Assembly (NCBI RefSeq): GCF_900240845.1
Contig: NZ_OERU01000008.1
Span: 1-43,792 of the forward strand
Reading direction: 5' to 3'
Origin: Peptostreptococcus faecalis
Lineage (GTDB): Bacteria > Bacillota > Clostridia > Peptostreptococcales > Peptostreptococcaceae
DNA length: 43,792 bases
Part shown: positions 1 to 7,559 of the stretch, one piece after another
How the letters are laid out: the number at the start of each line of letters is the position of its first letter
Position numbering within the stretch: position 1 is the stretch's first letter
Program-made: the position numbers and the translations under genes
Notes under the pieces: generated by a model
Told to the model about the DNA's origin: nothing
Database searches by the model: none
The model's input: the letters and a program-made list of their open reading frames with translations, nothing else

Positions 1-158
1 AAGATTTATCTGAAGCAGTAGGGATAAGCAGCACAAATCTTTCTATATTGAAAACTGGAAAATCAAAAGGGATACGGTTTGAAACTCTTGATAAAATTTG
101 TGATTTTTTAGAATGCACTCCAGGTGACATCTTGGAGCATAGAAAAGAAGAAAAATAA
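1..158 (+). CDS. HTH (XRE/Cro-CI type) regulator, 3' end only
   Basis: The frame starting at base 3 is open from the window edge to the TAA at 156-158 and gives about 51 residues. The peptide has the look of the second half of a helix-turn-helix of the small Cro/CI family (SEAVGISSTNLSILKTGKSKGIRF, then LDKICDFLECTPGDIL), where the turn 'GISSTNLS' and the closing 'L.C.PGDIL' are typical of YozG-like regulators. The start lies outside the window. It probably acts as a DNA-binding regulator, perhaps of the small membrane protein just downstream, but the target is unknown. Confidence 0.8.
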   Translation, partial: DLSEAVGISSTNLSILKTGKSKGIRFETLDKICDFLECTPGDILEHRKEEK

Positions 159-284
159 ATAATATATTTTGATCGTTATTTTTATAGCTCTAGTAATATT
201 TAAATAAAATATGCATATAAAAAAGCTTTATAACATCAATGTGATACATGAAGAGGAAATGATTATATATTAGGGGGGACTTTT

Positions 285-467
285 ATGAAATCAAAATCTA
301 AAAAAGTTATAGCTGTAATATTAGGAGTTGTTATTGTTTATTGTGCAACTATGTATGTAACAAGCGATTACGTGGGATTTGGAGAAACTGCTTTAAAAGG
401 CAACGAAGAAAAAGTGAAAAAAGAGGGTGGAACTCGCTGGTATCTTTTTAAAAATTTTAATAAGTAA
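285..467 (+). CDS. Small membrane-anchored protein, unknown function
   Basis: A 60-residue protein preceded by a strong AGGGGGGAC ribosome binding site. After a lysine-rich start (MKSKSKK) a single hydrophobic segment spans about residues 8-25, and the rest is hydrophilic and charged (GNEEKVKKEGG). This is either an uncleaved signal anchor or a short exported protein. It follows the truncated XRE regulator by 126 bp and could be its partner, but nothing in the sequence shows this. No family recognised. Confidence 0.65.
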   Translation: MKSKSKKVIAVILGVVIVYCATMYVTSDYVGFGETALKGNEEKVKKEGGTRWYLFKNFNK

Positions 468-490
468 AAAGATGATACTAAAAAACGTAT

Positions 491-508
491 ATCACACTGT
501 AATGTGAT
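491..508. repeat. Short inverted repeat ATCACA/TGTGAT
   Basis: A 6-base perfect dyad (ATCACA, 6-base spacer, TGTGAT) lies between the stop of the small membrane protein and the following terminator. It could be an operator-like dyad or part of the 3' RNA structure; no protein can be assigned. Confidence 0.4.
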
Positions 509-525
509 TAAATAAATAAAATGAA

Positions 526-560
526 AAAAATCCACTGGCTATGCTAATGGATTTTTCTAT
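526..560 (+). terminator. Rho-independent terminator
   Basis: Stem AAAAATCCA / TGGATTTTT with a 13-base loop, ending in TTTTTC. It ends the transcript of the 285-467 gene. Confidence 0.65.
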
Positions 561-675
561 TATTTTCACATTTCTTTTTCTCATAAAGTTTATCGATGAT
601 GTTTATGACAAATATACTAAGAACAAAGTTGGTTAAAAGTATAGATCTTATCAGAGTATCTTGCTTAGTATTCAA
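544..675 (-). CDS. Possible 43-residue membrane peptide (TTG start)
   Basis: On the minus strand a TTG-initiated frame reads a 43-residue peptide with a charged head (MNTKQDTLIRS), a hydrophobic stretch (about residues 12-27) and a lysine-rich tail (KLYEKKKCENN). The composition looks protein-like, but there is no ribosome binding site before the TTG and the stop overlaps the convergent terminator. It may be a remnant or chance. The remaining DNA between 468 and 870 is AT-rich and shows no other gene. Confidence 0.22.
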   Translation of the reverse strand: MNTKQDTLIRSILLTNFVLSIFVINIIDKLYEKKKCENNRKIH

Positions 676-870
676 ATATTAATATTTTTATAAAATTATA
701 TTTTGAGAATAAACGTATGTAAAACTTGATAGCACTATATTTATGATGTATTCTATATTATAAATAGATATACTAGCATATATAATAAATAGGATGACTT
801 AAACGTGTTATGAAATAGAGATACGTAGATTTGATGTTAGTGTGTAGAATATCCAAAGGAGGTATTATTT

Positions 871-1407
871 ATGAAAAGGGAGATAAATGTTTTTGATTAT
901 GGAGGAGAAATTATAAAAAATGTGGAAAAAGGTGTTTTACTAACTACTAAAGCTGATGAAAAAGTAAATACGATGACGATTTCATGGGGAACATTAGGTA
1001 TTGAGTGGGCAAAGCCAATATTCACCGTTTTTGTAAGAGAAAAAAGGTTTACTCATGAACAACTTAATAAAAATGGAGAATTTACTATCAATATTTCGCT
1101 TGAAGAATCTAATAATCAAGTACTTAGTTATTGTGGAACTAAGTCCGGAAAAGATATAGATAAAATTAAGGAGCTAGGATTGATACTAGAAGAGCCGGAG
1201 TGTATTTCTGTACCGGGTATTAGAGAATTGCCTTTGACTCTAGAATGTAAAGTAATATACAAACAAAAGAAAGATAGTGATGAAATTTCAGAAGAGGACA
1301 AGCTGCGATTTTATCCGCAAGATATAGAAAGCTCGGATCCTGGTTCAAATAAAGATTTCCATACAGCATACTATGGAGAGATAGTAAAAGCTTATATTAT
1401 TGAGTAA
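871..1407 (+). CDS. Flavin reductase-like (FMN-binding split-barrel) protein
   Basis: A 178-residue protein with a near-perfect AAAGGAGG site. The N-terminal pattern 'KGVLLTTKADEKVNTMTISWGTLGIEWAKPIFTV' followed by 'R..RFT..QLNKNGEFTINIS' is the hallmark of the flavin reductase-like domain family (FMN-binding split barrel), in which the strand and 'T.SWG' region contact FMN. The length fits the family. These proteins reduce flavin with NAD(P)H or use bound FMN as a redox cofactor; the substrate here is unknown. Single-gene unit with its own terminator. Confidence 0.85.
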   Translation: MKREINVFDYGGEIIKNVEKGVLLTTKADEKVNTMTISWGTLGIEWAKPIFTVFVREKRFTHEQLNKNGEFTINISLEESNNQVLSYCGTKSGKDIDKIKELGLILEEPECISVPGIRELPLTLECKVIYKQKKDSDEISEEDKLRFYPQDIESSDPGSNKDFHTAYYGEIVKAYIIE

Positions 1408-1434
1408 ATATGGAATACTTTATTGATAAATGTT

Positions 1435-1466
1435 AAAAGGACAATCTATTGTGATTGCCCTTTTTT
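1435..1466 (+). terminator. Rho-independent terminator of the flavin reductase gene
   Basis: Stem AAAAGGACAATC / GATTGCCCTTTT with one A-C mismatch, then a run of six T. Confidence 0.75.
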
Positions 1467-1603
1467 GCTTTAAAATTACGATTATCTAAGTTGTTTACGT
1501 CAAATATACCTACAAAATATTAACAGAAAATATTTATACTAATTAATGAAAGGTGATTTCCCAGAAACAGAACTTAGTTCGATTTTATAACATATAAACG
1601 TAT

Positions 1604-2740
1604 CTAAAGTTCATTTACAATAATATATTTTAGTTCATTAAATATATTTTCGATTAGCTTGTCATTTAGAGGAATTTTGAAGATACCTTTAGAAGTGCCA
1701 CTTTCTGATAGTGAAAAATACAGAGAGTTATCTATTTTTTGTAGAGGGTAATTAAAACTCATCGCATATTTGTCAAAAGACACTTTAAAGTTAAGAGTAC
1801 AGCTATAGATTTCATATGTTCTTTTGTATTTACCAGAATTGACACCCTCTATAAATTCATTTAAATGATTGTATAGTTTTTTTGAAGTATTCGTTTTTTC
1901 AAGTAATCTATTACCAGAATTGAGTTTAGAGTCATATTTTATTTCACCAAAGACTATATCGCCCTCTTTTATTACATATCTTTTCAGATGGAACCCTTTG
2001 TTCTCTTCAAAAGCCTTGTGTGCATCTTTAATGTTATTTACAAAAGAAATATCATCAGATTCTATATATCCATTAACGTTGTTCCCTGAGAATATTTTGC
2101 TTGTATCGTATCTATCTTTTCCTGAAATTCTATCCGCTCTAAAAAAATCTTGTAGATAATCACTAACTACACTTTCTCCTCCTACTATTACATTATAAGT
2201 AGATAATCTATCTAGCTCTGACTTGATTTTAATATTTTCATTATCATCAATGTTATTTACTAGAACTACAGGCGTATCCTTTGAAGCTACAATGCTAGCA
2301 TCGGCAAAAGACCTACCAGATACTAGATGTATTTTTTTTGTATTTTTAAGTTTTTCATGATACTTAAGTGTCTCTAGAGAAGTATCATATCTATTTTTAC
2401 CAGATAGTCGAGTAACCTGATTATCATTGAAATACTTAGAATTTAAAGAATCCTCTCCTCCAATTAAAATTATGCTACTAGCATTTTTGATTTTTTCACT
2501 CTGTTCTAATCTTTCCTTTCCAATGCATTCATGTAAATATGGTTTTTCATCGAAAAATAGAATATCGCTATTTAATTTATTAGCTAAAGGCGTTGCAGAT
2601 AGCATGTCTACAGGCTTGTCTTTAGAAACTACGACTAATGGTGTATTAGAAGTCTTTTCATCAATAGCACGTGCACTGGTTGCAAAAATAGTAGGTAGAA
2701 CAAAAACACTTGTTAAAAAAATTAAAAAAAACTTATTCAT
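1604..2740 (-). CDS. Exported CWB2 cell-wall-binding protein with unknown C-terminal domain
   Basis: A 378-residue protein with a GGGGG ribosome binding site and a signal peptide (residues 1-25, ending 'ATSARA'). Residues about 33-215 hold CWB2 (cell wall binding repeat 2) material: 'IGGEDS' at 93-98, 'RLSGKNRYDT' at 111-120, 'VGGES' at 186-190 and 'RISGKDRYDT' at 204-213. Known CWB2 proteins of Clostridia attach to wall polymers through three such repeats; here only about two are clear and the first is degenerate. Residues about 215-378 form a domain I do not recognise, possibly the functional part displayed on the surface. It diverges from the frameshifted CWB2 gene at 2933, with which it shares the intergenic region. 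Confidence 0.85.
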   Translation of the reverse strand: MNKFFLIFLTSVFVLPTIFATSARAIDEKTSNTPLVVVSKDKPVDMLSATPLANKLNSDILFFDEKPYLHECIGKERLEQSEKIKNASSIILIGGEDSLNSKYFNDNQVTRLSGKNRYDTSLETLKYHEKLKNTKKIHLVSGRSFADASIVASKDTPVVLVNNIDDNENIKIKSELDRLSTYNVIVGGESVVSDYLQDFFRADRISGKDRYDTSKIFSGNNVNGYIESDDISFVNNIKDAHKAFEENKGFHLKRYVIKEGDIVFGEIKYDSKLNSGNRLLEKTNTSKKLYNHLNEFIEGVNSGKYKRTYEIYSCTLNFKVSFDKYAMSFNYPLQKIDNSLYFSLSESGTSKGIFKIPLNDKLIENIFNELKYIIVNEL

Positions 2741-2932
2741 AATAGATACCCCCTATATATAATTAAAAATTCTGAATAATAGATCTATTATTTAACATAT
2801 CTTAAAGAGAGGTAAAAGTCAATAAATATAATAACTATTCACATAAAATAATTACAATAAATTACATAAAACTATTTTTTTATCTTAATATGATACAATA
2901 AAATTGAGAAAATATTTATTATAGGAGGAATT

Positions 2933-3323
2933 ATGAAAAAAATATTATCACTAGGTTTATCAGTTATTATGTTTTTATCAGTTGTAGGTATGACAAAGGC
3001 AGATGAAAAATTAAATGTGTCAAGGATTGGCGGGAGAAAATAGATATGAAACTACGGTAGAAGTGGCAAAAGGGTATAAAACTGTATTAAAAGAAGATAT
3101 AGACACAGTAATAATTGCAAGTGGTGAAGATTATCCAGATTCGCTTGCATCATCACCAATAGCTACAGTGAATAAGGCAGCTATTTTGCTTACTAAATCA
3201 GATAAACTAAATAAATATACTAAAGAATATATAGAAAACAACGATATAAAAAACATAATAATAGTTGGTGGAGAAAATTCAGTATCTAAAAATGTAGAAA
3301 ATGAATTGAGAAATTTAAACTAA
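2933..3323 (+). pseudogene. Short CWB2 cell-wall-binding protein gene, frameshifted
   Basis: An ATG at 2933 behind an AGGAGG site starts a signal peptide (MKKILSLGLSVIMF..., ending near 'TKADEK') that stops at 3041. The next frame continues as an ordinary CWB2 repeat (AGENRYETTVEVA, then SGEDYPDSLASSPIA and IIIVGGENSVS) up to 3323. Dropping one G at 3029/3030 restores the CWB2 motif 'RIAGENRYET' and gives one 129-residue protein, so an extra base has broken the gene, or the base is a sequencing error. Even repaired it would have one repeat, against the usual three, so it may be a shrunken gene. An internal ATG at 3015 exists but has no ribosome site. Confidence 0.85.
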
Positions 3324-3334
3324 TAAAAATATAC

Positions 3335-3366
3335 AAAAGCACTTACATCAGTAGGTGCTTTTTAAT
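3335..3366 (+). terminator. Terminator of the short CWB2 gene
   Basis: Stem AAAAGCAC / GTGCTTTT with a 12-base loop, then TTT. A decayed copy of the same terminator lies at about 3808-3837. Confidence 0.7.
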
Positions 3367-3406
3367 ATGATAAATTGCATAATAGTTGTGTTATATTAAA
3401 TAAAAT

Positions 3407-3436
3407 AATTCCACCTACTAAGATGGAATTGTTTTT
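3407..3436 (-). terminator. Terminator of the 41-residue membrane protein gene (possibly bidirectional)
   Basis: Stem AATTCCA / TGGAATT with a 10-base loop. On the minus strand it follows the small gene at 3439-3564; on the plus strand it is followed by GTTTTTTA, so it could work both ways. Confidence 0.6.
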
Positions 3437-3438
3437 TA

Positions 3439-3564
3439 TTATGATTTGTCAGTTTTTTTACTAAATGCTTTTTTTACTAGGAATTTAGAAAGTTTATACA
3501 CAAGAAAAACTAACCCAACTAATATAACAGTATTAAATAAAGTAATTAAAAATTCTGGGATCAT
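3439..3564 (-). CDS. 41-residue small membrane protein
   Basis: On the minus strand an AAGGAGA site sits 7 bases before an ATG at 3564. The frame reads MIPEFLITLFNTVILVGLVF and continues to a lysine-rich tail (KKAFSKKTDKS), with stop TAA at 3439. One membrane helix covers about residues 5-23. The good ribosome site, the membrane-protein pattern and the terminator directly after it make it a likely real gene. No known family is recognised. It sits between the frameshifted CWB2 gene and its decayed second copy. Confidence 0.65.
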   Translation of the reverse strand: MIPEFLITLFNTVILVGLVFLVYKLSKFLVKKAFSKKTDKS

Positions 3565-3614
3565 GATAAAATCTCCTTATAATAATTTATATATATTATA
3601 ACATAAATAATATA

Positions 3615-3776
3615 GTGAATAATAAGCAAGTTGATTCTATATCTTACGAAAAAAATAGTGTCAGTTCATACATAAAGAACTATATAACTAATAAAAATAT
3701 AACGAATATAATAATCGTAGGCGAAGAAAATTCAGTGTCTAAAAATGTAGAAAATGAATTGAGAAATTTGAACTAA
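3615..3776 (+). pseudogene. Remnant copy of a CWB2 gene 3' end
   Basis: With no start codon or ribosome site, the frame ending at TAA 3774-3776 reads '...YIKNYITNKNITNIIIVG' and then 'EENSVSKNVENELRNLN', nearly the same as the last 31 residues of the gene ending at 3323. The DNA is close to identical from about 3700 on. The 5' part is unrecognisable. This is the tail of a duplicated CWB2 gene whose front has been lost. Confidence 0.8.
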
Positions 3777-3803
3777 TAAAAAAGAAATTTAAACTAATAA
3801 AAA
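3762..3803 (+). repeat. 21-base tandem repeat at the end of the CWB2 remnant
   Basis: Two adjacent 21-base units (3762-3782 and 3783-3803), AGAAATTT(G/A)AACTAATAAAAA, differ by one base. The first contains the stop codon of the remnant. A local tandem duplication. Confidence 0.75.
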
Positions 3804-3807
3804 ATAT

Positions 3808-3837
3808 GAAAACACTTACATCAGTGGGTGCTTTTTA
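3808..3837 (+). terminator. Decayed copy of the CWB2 terminator
   Basis: The segment AAAACACTTACATCAGTGGG and following TGCTTTTT matches the terminator at 3335-3366 except for a few changes; one of them (A for G in the left arm) gives an A-C mismatch in the stem. Probably weakened. Confidence 0.5.
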
Positions 3838-3892
3838 ATATCATGAAATGAGAAATATCTAATAATTCAACTTATTACAACATATACAAGTG

Positions 3893-3920
3893 TTGATTTT
3901 AAATTTGAGTATGATAGAAT
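3893..3920 (+). promoter_or_regulatory. Putative sigma-A promoter of the CPBP protease gene
   Basis: TTGATT (3893-3898), a 16-base spacer and TAGAAT (3915-3920), 37 bases before the start codon. Confidence 0.5.
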
Positions 3921-3956
3921 GAGATGTACACACGATATTATAAGGAGGATTAGTGA

Positions 3957-4649
3957 ATGACAGCAGTAAAAAAAATTTTCAAGGAATTTTTTATAATTAT
4001 TTTAATGATTATACTATTTATGATTCCTGATATTGTCAAAATTGTTAAAGCAATTAGTATAGCAGGGATTGAAAGTTTAAAAGACGGAAACATGCCATCT
4101 GTTCCATTACAAGGCGCAGATACAATATTCCCTATGATAGCATCAATTTTAGTCATAATTATATTTATTTACTTAGCTAAAAAATTGGGGATACAAAAAT
4201 TGGATTTTTCATTTATAAACAAAAAAAATCTTATAACTATTTTATTAGGATTTTTGGCTTTACGAGCAATTGCTCATATCGGGACAGCTATTTTAAATCT
4301 TCAAGGTATGAATACTAGTGCAAATGACCAGGCTTTAATAAAAGTGTATAAAGGTTACAGCTGGTATCTAGTAATTGTAAGTATGACAATTTTCCCAGCA
4401 ATTGTGGAAGAGATTCTTTTTAGAGGATACATAGTAGGACGTTTATTTAAGAATAAAAAAATTATAGGTATAATAGTCAGTGCATTATTATTTGGTGCAG
4501 TTCATACACCAACAAATATAACAAGCTACGCCATGTATTCTTTAATGGGGGCTGTTATGGGTATTCTTTATTATAAGACAGGTAGGCTAGAAGTTGCAAT
4601 AGGAGCACATTTTTTAAACAATTTTATAGGAATTATAGGAATGTTTTAG
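3957..4649 (+). CDS. CPBP family intramembrane metalloprotease
   Basis: A 230-residue, highly hydrophobic protein with an AAGGAGGA site. It carries the conserved CPBP (CAAX protease / bacteriocin-processing, Abi) motifs: EEILFR (E151, E152, R156), a histidine in 'LLFGAVHTP' (H183) and 'GAHFLNN' (H218, N222), set in about six membrane helices. Family members are glutamic-type intramembrane endopeptidases; in Firmicutes many serve in bacteriocin self-immunity or peptide processing. No bacteriocin gene is visible nearby, so the substrate is unknown. Single-gene unit with promoter and terminator. Confidence 0.9.
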   Translation: MTAVKKIFKEFFIIILMIILFMIPDIVKIVKAISIAGIESLKDGNMPSVPLQGADTIFPMIASILVIIIFIYLAKKLGIQKLDFSFINKKNLITILLGFLALRAIAHIGTAILNLQGMNTSANDQALIKVYKGYSWYLVIVSMTIFPAIVEEILFRGYIVGRLFKNKKIIGIIVSALLFGAVHTPTNITSYAMYSLMGAVMGILYYKTGRLEVAIGAHFLNNFIGIIGMF

Positions 4650-4663
4650 TAATATTATAGATA

Positions 4664-4697
4664 AAAAAACTGATATATTAACTTATATCAGTTTTTT
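4664..4697 (+). terminator. Strong terminator after the CPBP protease gene
   Basis: Perfect 14-base stem AAAAAACTGATATA / TATATCAGTTTTTT with a 6-base loop. Confidence 0.9.
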
Positions 4698-4770
4698 GCA
4701 TATCAATATATAAAATAATATAGAGTTATTATATTTTAGTTATGTACTGTTGGAGAATGATAGTACATAA

Positions 4771-5052
4771 TTAAAAAACTAAATCATCTAATTCTTTATT
4801 TTCTTTAAAAATTTTTGCGGCAAAGGGACAAAGAGGTTTAATTTTTAGATTATTTTTTCTTGCATATTCAACAGCAGCCATTACTAATTTTTTACCTACT
4901 CCTAAACCAGCAAATTCATCTCTGACTCCAGTGTGAGATATTGTAAATTTATCCTTTTCAGTCCAAGAATAAAAAACTTCACCCATTCTATTATCTCCAT
5001 CCATGGCTATAAATTGCCCTATTTTTTCACCATTTTTATGTATTATTTTCAT
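4771..5052 (-). CDS. Small GNAT-fold N-acetyltransferase (YjdJ-like)
   Basis: A 93-residue protein with an AAGGAGG site. The pattern 'KFTISHTGVRDEFAGLGVGKKLVMAAVEYARKNNLKIKPLCPFA' matches the short GNAT-related family often named YjdJ or Acetyltransf_CG: a strand with 'HT.V', the acetyl-CoA binding loop 'G.G.G..L', and the ending 'PLCPFA...F'. The short length is normal for this family. The acceptor substrate is not known. The gene is monocistronic and convergent with the CPBP protease gene. Confidence 0.85.
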   Translation of the reverse strand: MKIIHKNGEKIGQFIAMDGDNRMGEVFYSWTEKDKFTISHTGVRDEFAGLGVGKKLVMAAVEYARKNNLKIKPLCPFAAKIFKENKELDDLVF

Positions 5053-5345
5053 ATTAAATACCTCCTTGTAAATATATTAAAAATCAAAAATTATAAATTT
5101 ATAAATCAACACACCCATATATTGTTACTTTCATTATACTACACATTATTTAAAAATATTAAAAATAAGTATTTGGACTAATTTAATGTGGAAATATGGT
5201 TAATAACGTATAAAAACCATCAAGCTTAGATATATAAATAAATAGATAATAATCACTCATATATTTTTAATAAATTAGAAAATATAAATTATGGGTATAT
5301 TTGTACAAATAGTTAAATTAAATAATTGTAGGAGGAGAGATTAAA

Positions 5346-5969
5346 ATGAGTAAAAATACAAGTTCCTTAATTTATGTATGGGACCCATATTGTGGATGGT
5401 GTTACGGATTTTCTAAAAGTATACAAGCACTTCATGAGAACCATCCAGAATTACCGTTGACTATTTTATCTGGAGGATTGTTTACAGGGGATAGAAAGAA
5501 ACCAATATCTACAATGTCATATATTGAAGAATCAAATAAAAGAATAACTGATATTACAGGAGCAAAATTCGGTGAAAAATATCAAGATTTAATTGATGAA
5601 GGCTCTTTTATTATGGATTCTGATATGGCAGCTAAAGGCTTTTCAACGTTACGTTTTTTTGCACCTGAACGTGCATATTATTTAGCATCAGCTATGTCGC
5701 AAGCATTTTATAATGAAGGAAAAAGTCTTAGTGATCCGAATACTTATAGAGAAATAGCCATTGCTAATAATCTTAATCCGGATGATGTAGTTTCGAGATT
5801 TGAGAGTGAAATTTCGACAAAAGATGCTAATAGTGATTTTATAAAGACTAGAGAGCTAGGTGTTCATAGTTATCCTACATTGATATTAAAAAAAGATGAT
5901 AAATTTATTGAACTCGGTGTTGGTGATATGAATCTTGAAAGGCTGGAAAAAAAACTAAAAAGCATATAA
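5346..5969 (+). CDS. DsbA-family thioredoxin-fold oxidoreductase
   Basis: A 207-residue protein behind an AGGAGGAG site. The N-terminus has 'YVWDPYCGWCYGF', a CxxC motif (C16-G-W-C19) in the usual place of a DsbA-like thioredoxin fold, followed by a helical insertion, and 'SYPTLIL' near residue 175 with the cis-proline of the fold. No signal peptide is seen, so it is probably cytoplasmic, as are FrnE-like members of the DsbA family. The CGWC sequence and the length fit that group. Likely a thiol-disulfide oxidoreductase; the partner is unknown. Transcribed alone and closed by a terminator. Confidence 0.87.
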   Translation: MSKNTSSLIYVWDPYCGWCYGFSKSIQALHENHPELPLTILSGGLFTGDRKKPISTMSYIEESNKRITDITGAKFGEKYQDLIDEGSFIMDSDMAAKGFSTLRFFAPERAYYLASAMSQAFYNEGKSLSDPNTYREIAIANNLNPDDVVSRFESEISTKDANSDFIKTRELGVHSYPTLILKKDDKFIELGVGDMNLERLEKKLKSI

Positions 5970-6033
5970 TCTATAAAGAATAAATTATTACAAATATGTA
6001 GATTATAGTATCAATTAAAAAATAAGGCAAAAT

Positions 6034-6078
6034 AAAAAGGAATGAATCTTGTTAACCAGAGATTGCATTCCTTTTTTT
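6034..6078 (+). terminator. Terminator after the DsbA-like gene
   Basis: Stem AAAAAGGAATG / CATTCCTTTTT, with AATCT/AGATT extending it around one bulged base, then more T. The rest of the gap up to 6357 is AT-rich and shows no gene. Confidence 0.85.
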
Positions 6079-6357
6079 ATAAATCAACTTCAAAATAATA
6101 TTTTGACTCAAATTATAGGAAGATAAAACTTTAATAAAAAAGCATTAAGAAAATCTAAAGTGAAGTATAAATACGTATAGATGTTTATTAGAGTAATAAA
6201 TTAAAATTTTATAAAAAATATTAAGATTTTATAAAATATATGAAATATATATTTATTGCTGGTCAGAAAAGAGTATAATAATAAAAAACACGTATATAGT
6301 TTTATATAAAGCAAGTTAAATAATAATAAAGTAATAAGGGAGAAATGAGGAGGATTT

Positions 6358-7449
6358 ATGAAAAGAGGATTTTTAAAAGCGGCAGTGGTAAGTTTAGTAT
6401 TAGGCACTATGTTTGTGAGTACAGATATAAATGCAGAGTCTTATAATATAAGAATGGATGAAGGAAAAGTATACAATAATGAGAAATTGGTAGTAGATTA
6501 TACAGGGGAAATATTTAGTCAAAGAATAGAAAATGGAAAAGTATATATAAATGACAAGCTAGTTTATGATGCAGATTCTGATAATATAGGTAGCACTGAT
6601 TCAAGTAATATATCTAGGATATCTGGTGAAGATAGATATGAAACAAATTTAAAATCAATAAACAACAATTTTAAAAAATCGGATTATGCAGTAGTTGTAA
6701 GTGGAGAAGGATATGCCGATGCTCTTTCTGCATCACCTTATGCAAAAAAAATAAATGCACCATTATTTTTTCTAAATAAAAATTCTGTTTCTGATAAAAT
6801 TATTACTACAATGAAGTCTTTAGGAGTAAAAAACATTGAAATAATTGGTGGTAATAATTCTATATCAAATATTCAAGAAAATATTATAAAGTCAAAGTTA
6901 GGTGTTAATATTAATAGAATAACAGGCTCTGATAGGTATGAAACTTCAAAAAATATATATAGTAAAATGGGTGACTCAACTTCAGCAATAGTTGTGAGTG
7001 GTCAAGATTTTCCAGATGCATTGTCATCAGTATCTCTAGCAGCGGAGTTAAATGCACCTATAGTTTTAAATAATGAGGAAAATATTAGAAATATAAATTC
7101 AAATAATAGTTTAGAGAATGTATATATTGTTGGAGGAGAAAGATCAGTACCTTCTATATCAATAGAGAGTAAAAAAAATAGTGAACGCATAAGTGGAGTA
7201 GATAGATATGAAACTTCGATGAAGATATATGAAAAGGTTAGAGGAAATAAAAATATTTTGGTATCAGGAAAAGTATTCCCAGATTCTTTATCAGCTGTAA
7301 ATTTAATGCAAAACAATGCAGATAAATGGAATCTATTGCTTACAAATAAAGATAGTATTAATAAAAATACTAAAGAACTAGTTGAAAAAAACACAACAAT
7401 TATATTGGGTGGAACAGAGTCTATTTCTAAGACTCTGTTCAATAAATAA
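6358..7449 (+). CDS. Exported protein with three CWB2 cell-wall-binding repeats
   Basis: A 363-residue protein with a GAGGAGGA site and a signal peptide (1-26, 'STDINA'). Three CWB2 repeats of about 90-100 residues start at RISGEDRYET (87-96), RITGSDRYET (187-196) and RISGVDRYET (277-286), each with a 'SG..(F/Y)(A/P)D(A/S)LS' motif and a 'GG..S(I/V)' end. Three repeats are the number known to form the wall-binding trimer unit in Clostridia, so this one should bind the wall. The N-terminal region has two short copies of 'GKVYNNEKLV' / 'GKVYINDKLV' (36-45 and 60-69). No catalytic domain is present, so it may be a structural surface protein. Confidence 0.92.
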   Translation: MKRGFLKAAVVSLVLGTMFVSTDINAESYNIRMDEGKVYNNEKLVVDYTGEIFSQRIENGKVYINDKLVYDADSDNIGSTDSSNISRISGEDRYETNLKSINNNFKKSDYAVVVSGEGYADALSASPYAKKINAPLFFLNKNSVSDKIITTMKSLGVKNIEIIGGNNSISNIQENIIKSKLGVNINRITGSDRYETSKNIYSKMGDSTSAIVVSGQDFPDALSSVSLAAELNAPIVLNNEENIRNINSNNSLENVYIVGGERSVPSISIESKKNSERISGVDRYETSMKIYEKVRGNKNILVSGKVFPDSLSAVNLMQNNADKWNLLLTNKDSINKNTKELVEKNTTIILGGTESISKTLFNK

Positions 7450-7482
7450 AAAATGTATAAAATAGAAATGAAAAAATAAATT

Positions 7483-7558
7483 ATAAATATATTTAGACAC
7501 TAAAAAAGAGGTATACATATAAAATGATACCTCTTTTTTAGTATTTTTTAATTAATAG
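7483..7558. repeat. Repeat A1: terminator module shared with 10489-10565
   Basis: About 75 bases, including a hairpin AAAAAAGAGGTAT / ATACCTCTTTTTT, match the segment 10489-10565 over most of their length. Here it ends the CWB2 gene and, as the T/A runs are symmetric, can also serve the convergent gene ending at 7560. Confidence 0.75.
7502..7539 (+). terminator. Terminator between the CWB2 gene and the convergent membrane protein gene
   Basis: Perfect 13-base stem AAAAAAGAGGTAT / ATACCTCTTTTTT, T/A tails on both sides, so likely bidirectional. Confidence 0.9.
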
Positions 7559-7559
7559 A

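Noticed and set aside
3029-3043. Programmed frameshift in the short CWB2 gene
   Set aside because: No slippery run or following structure is visible; a single extra G explains it better.
7002-7442. Minus-strand 146-residue frame opposite the CWB2 gene
   Set aside because: Shadow frame without a ribosome site; the plus strand has clear CWB2 motifs.
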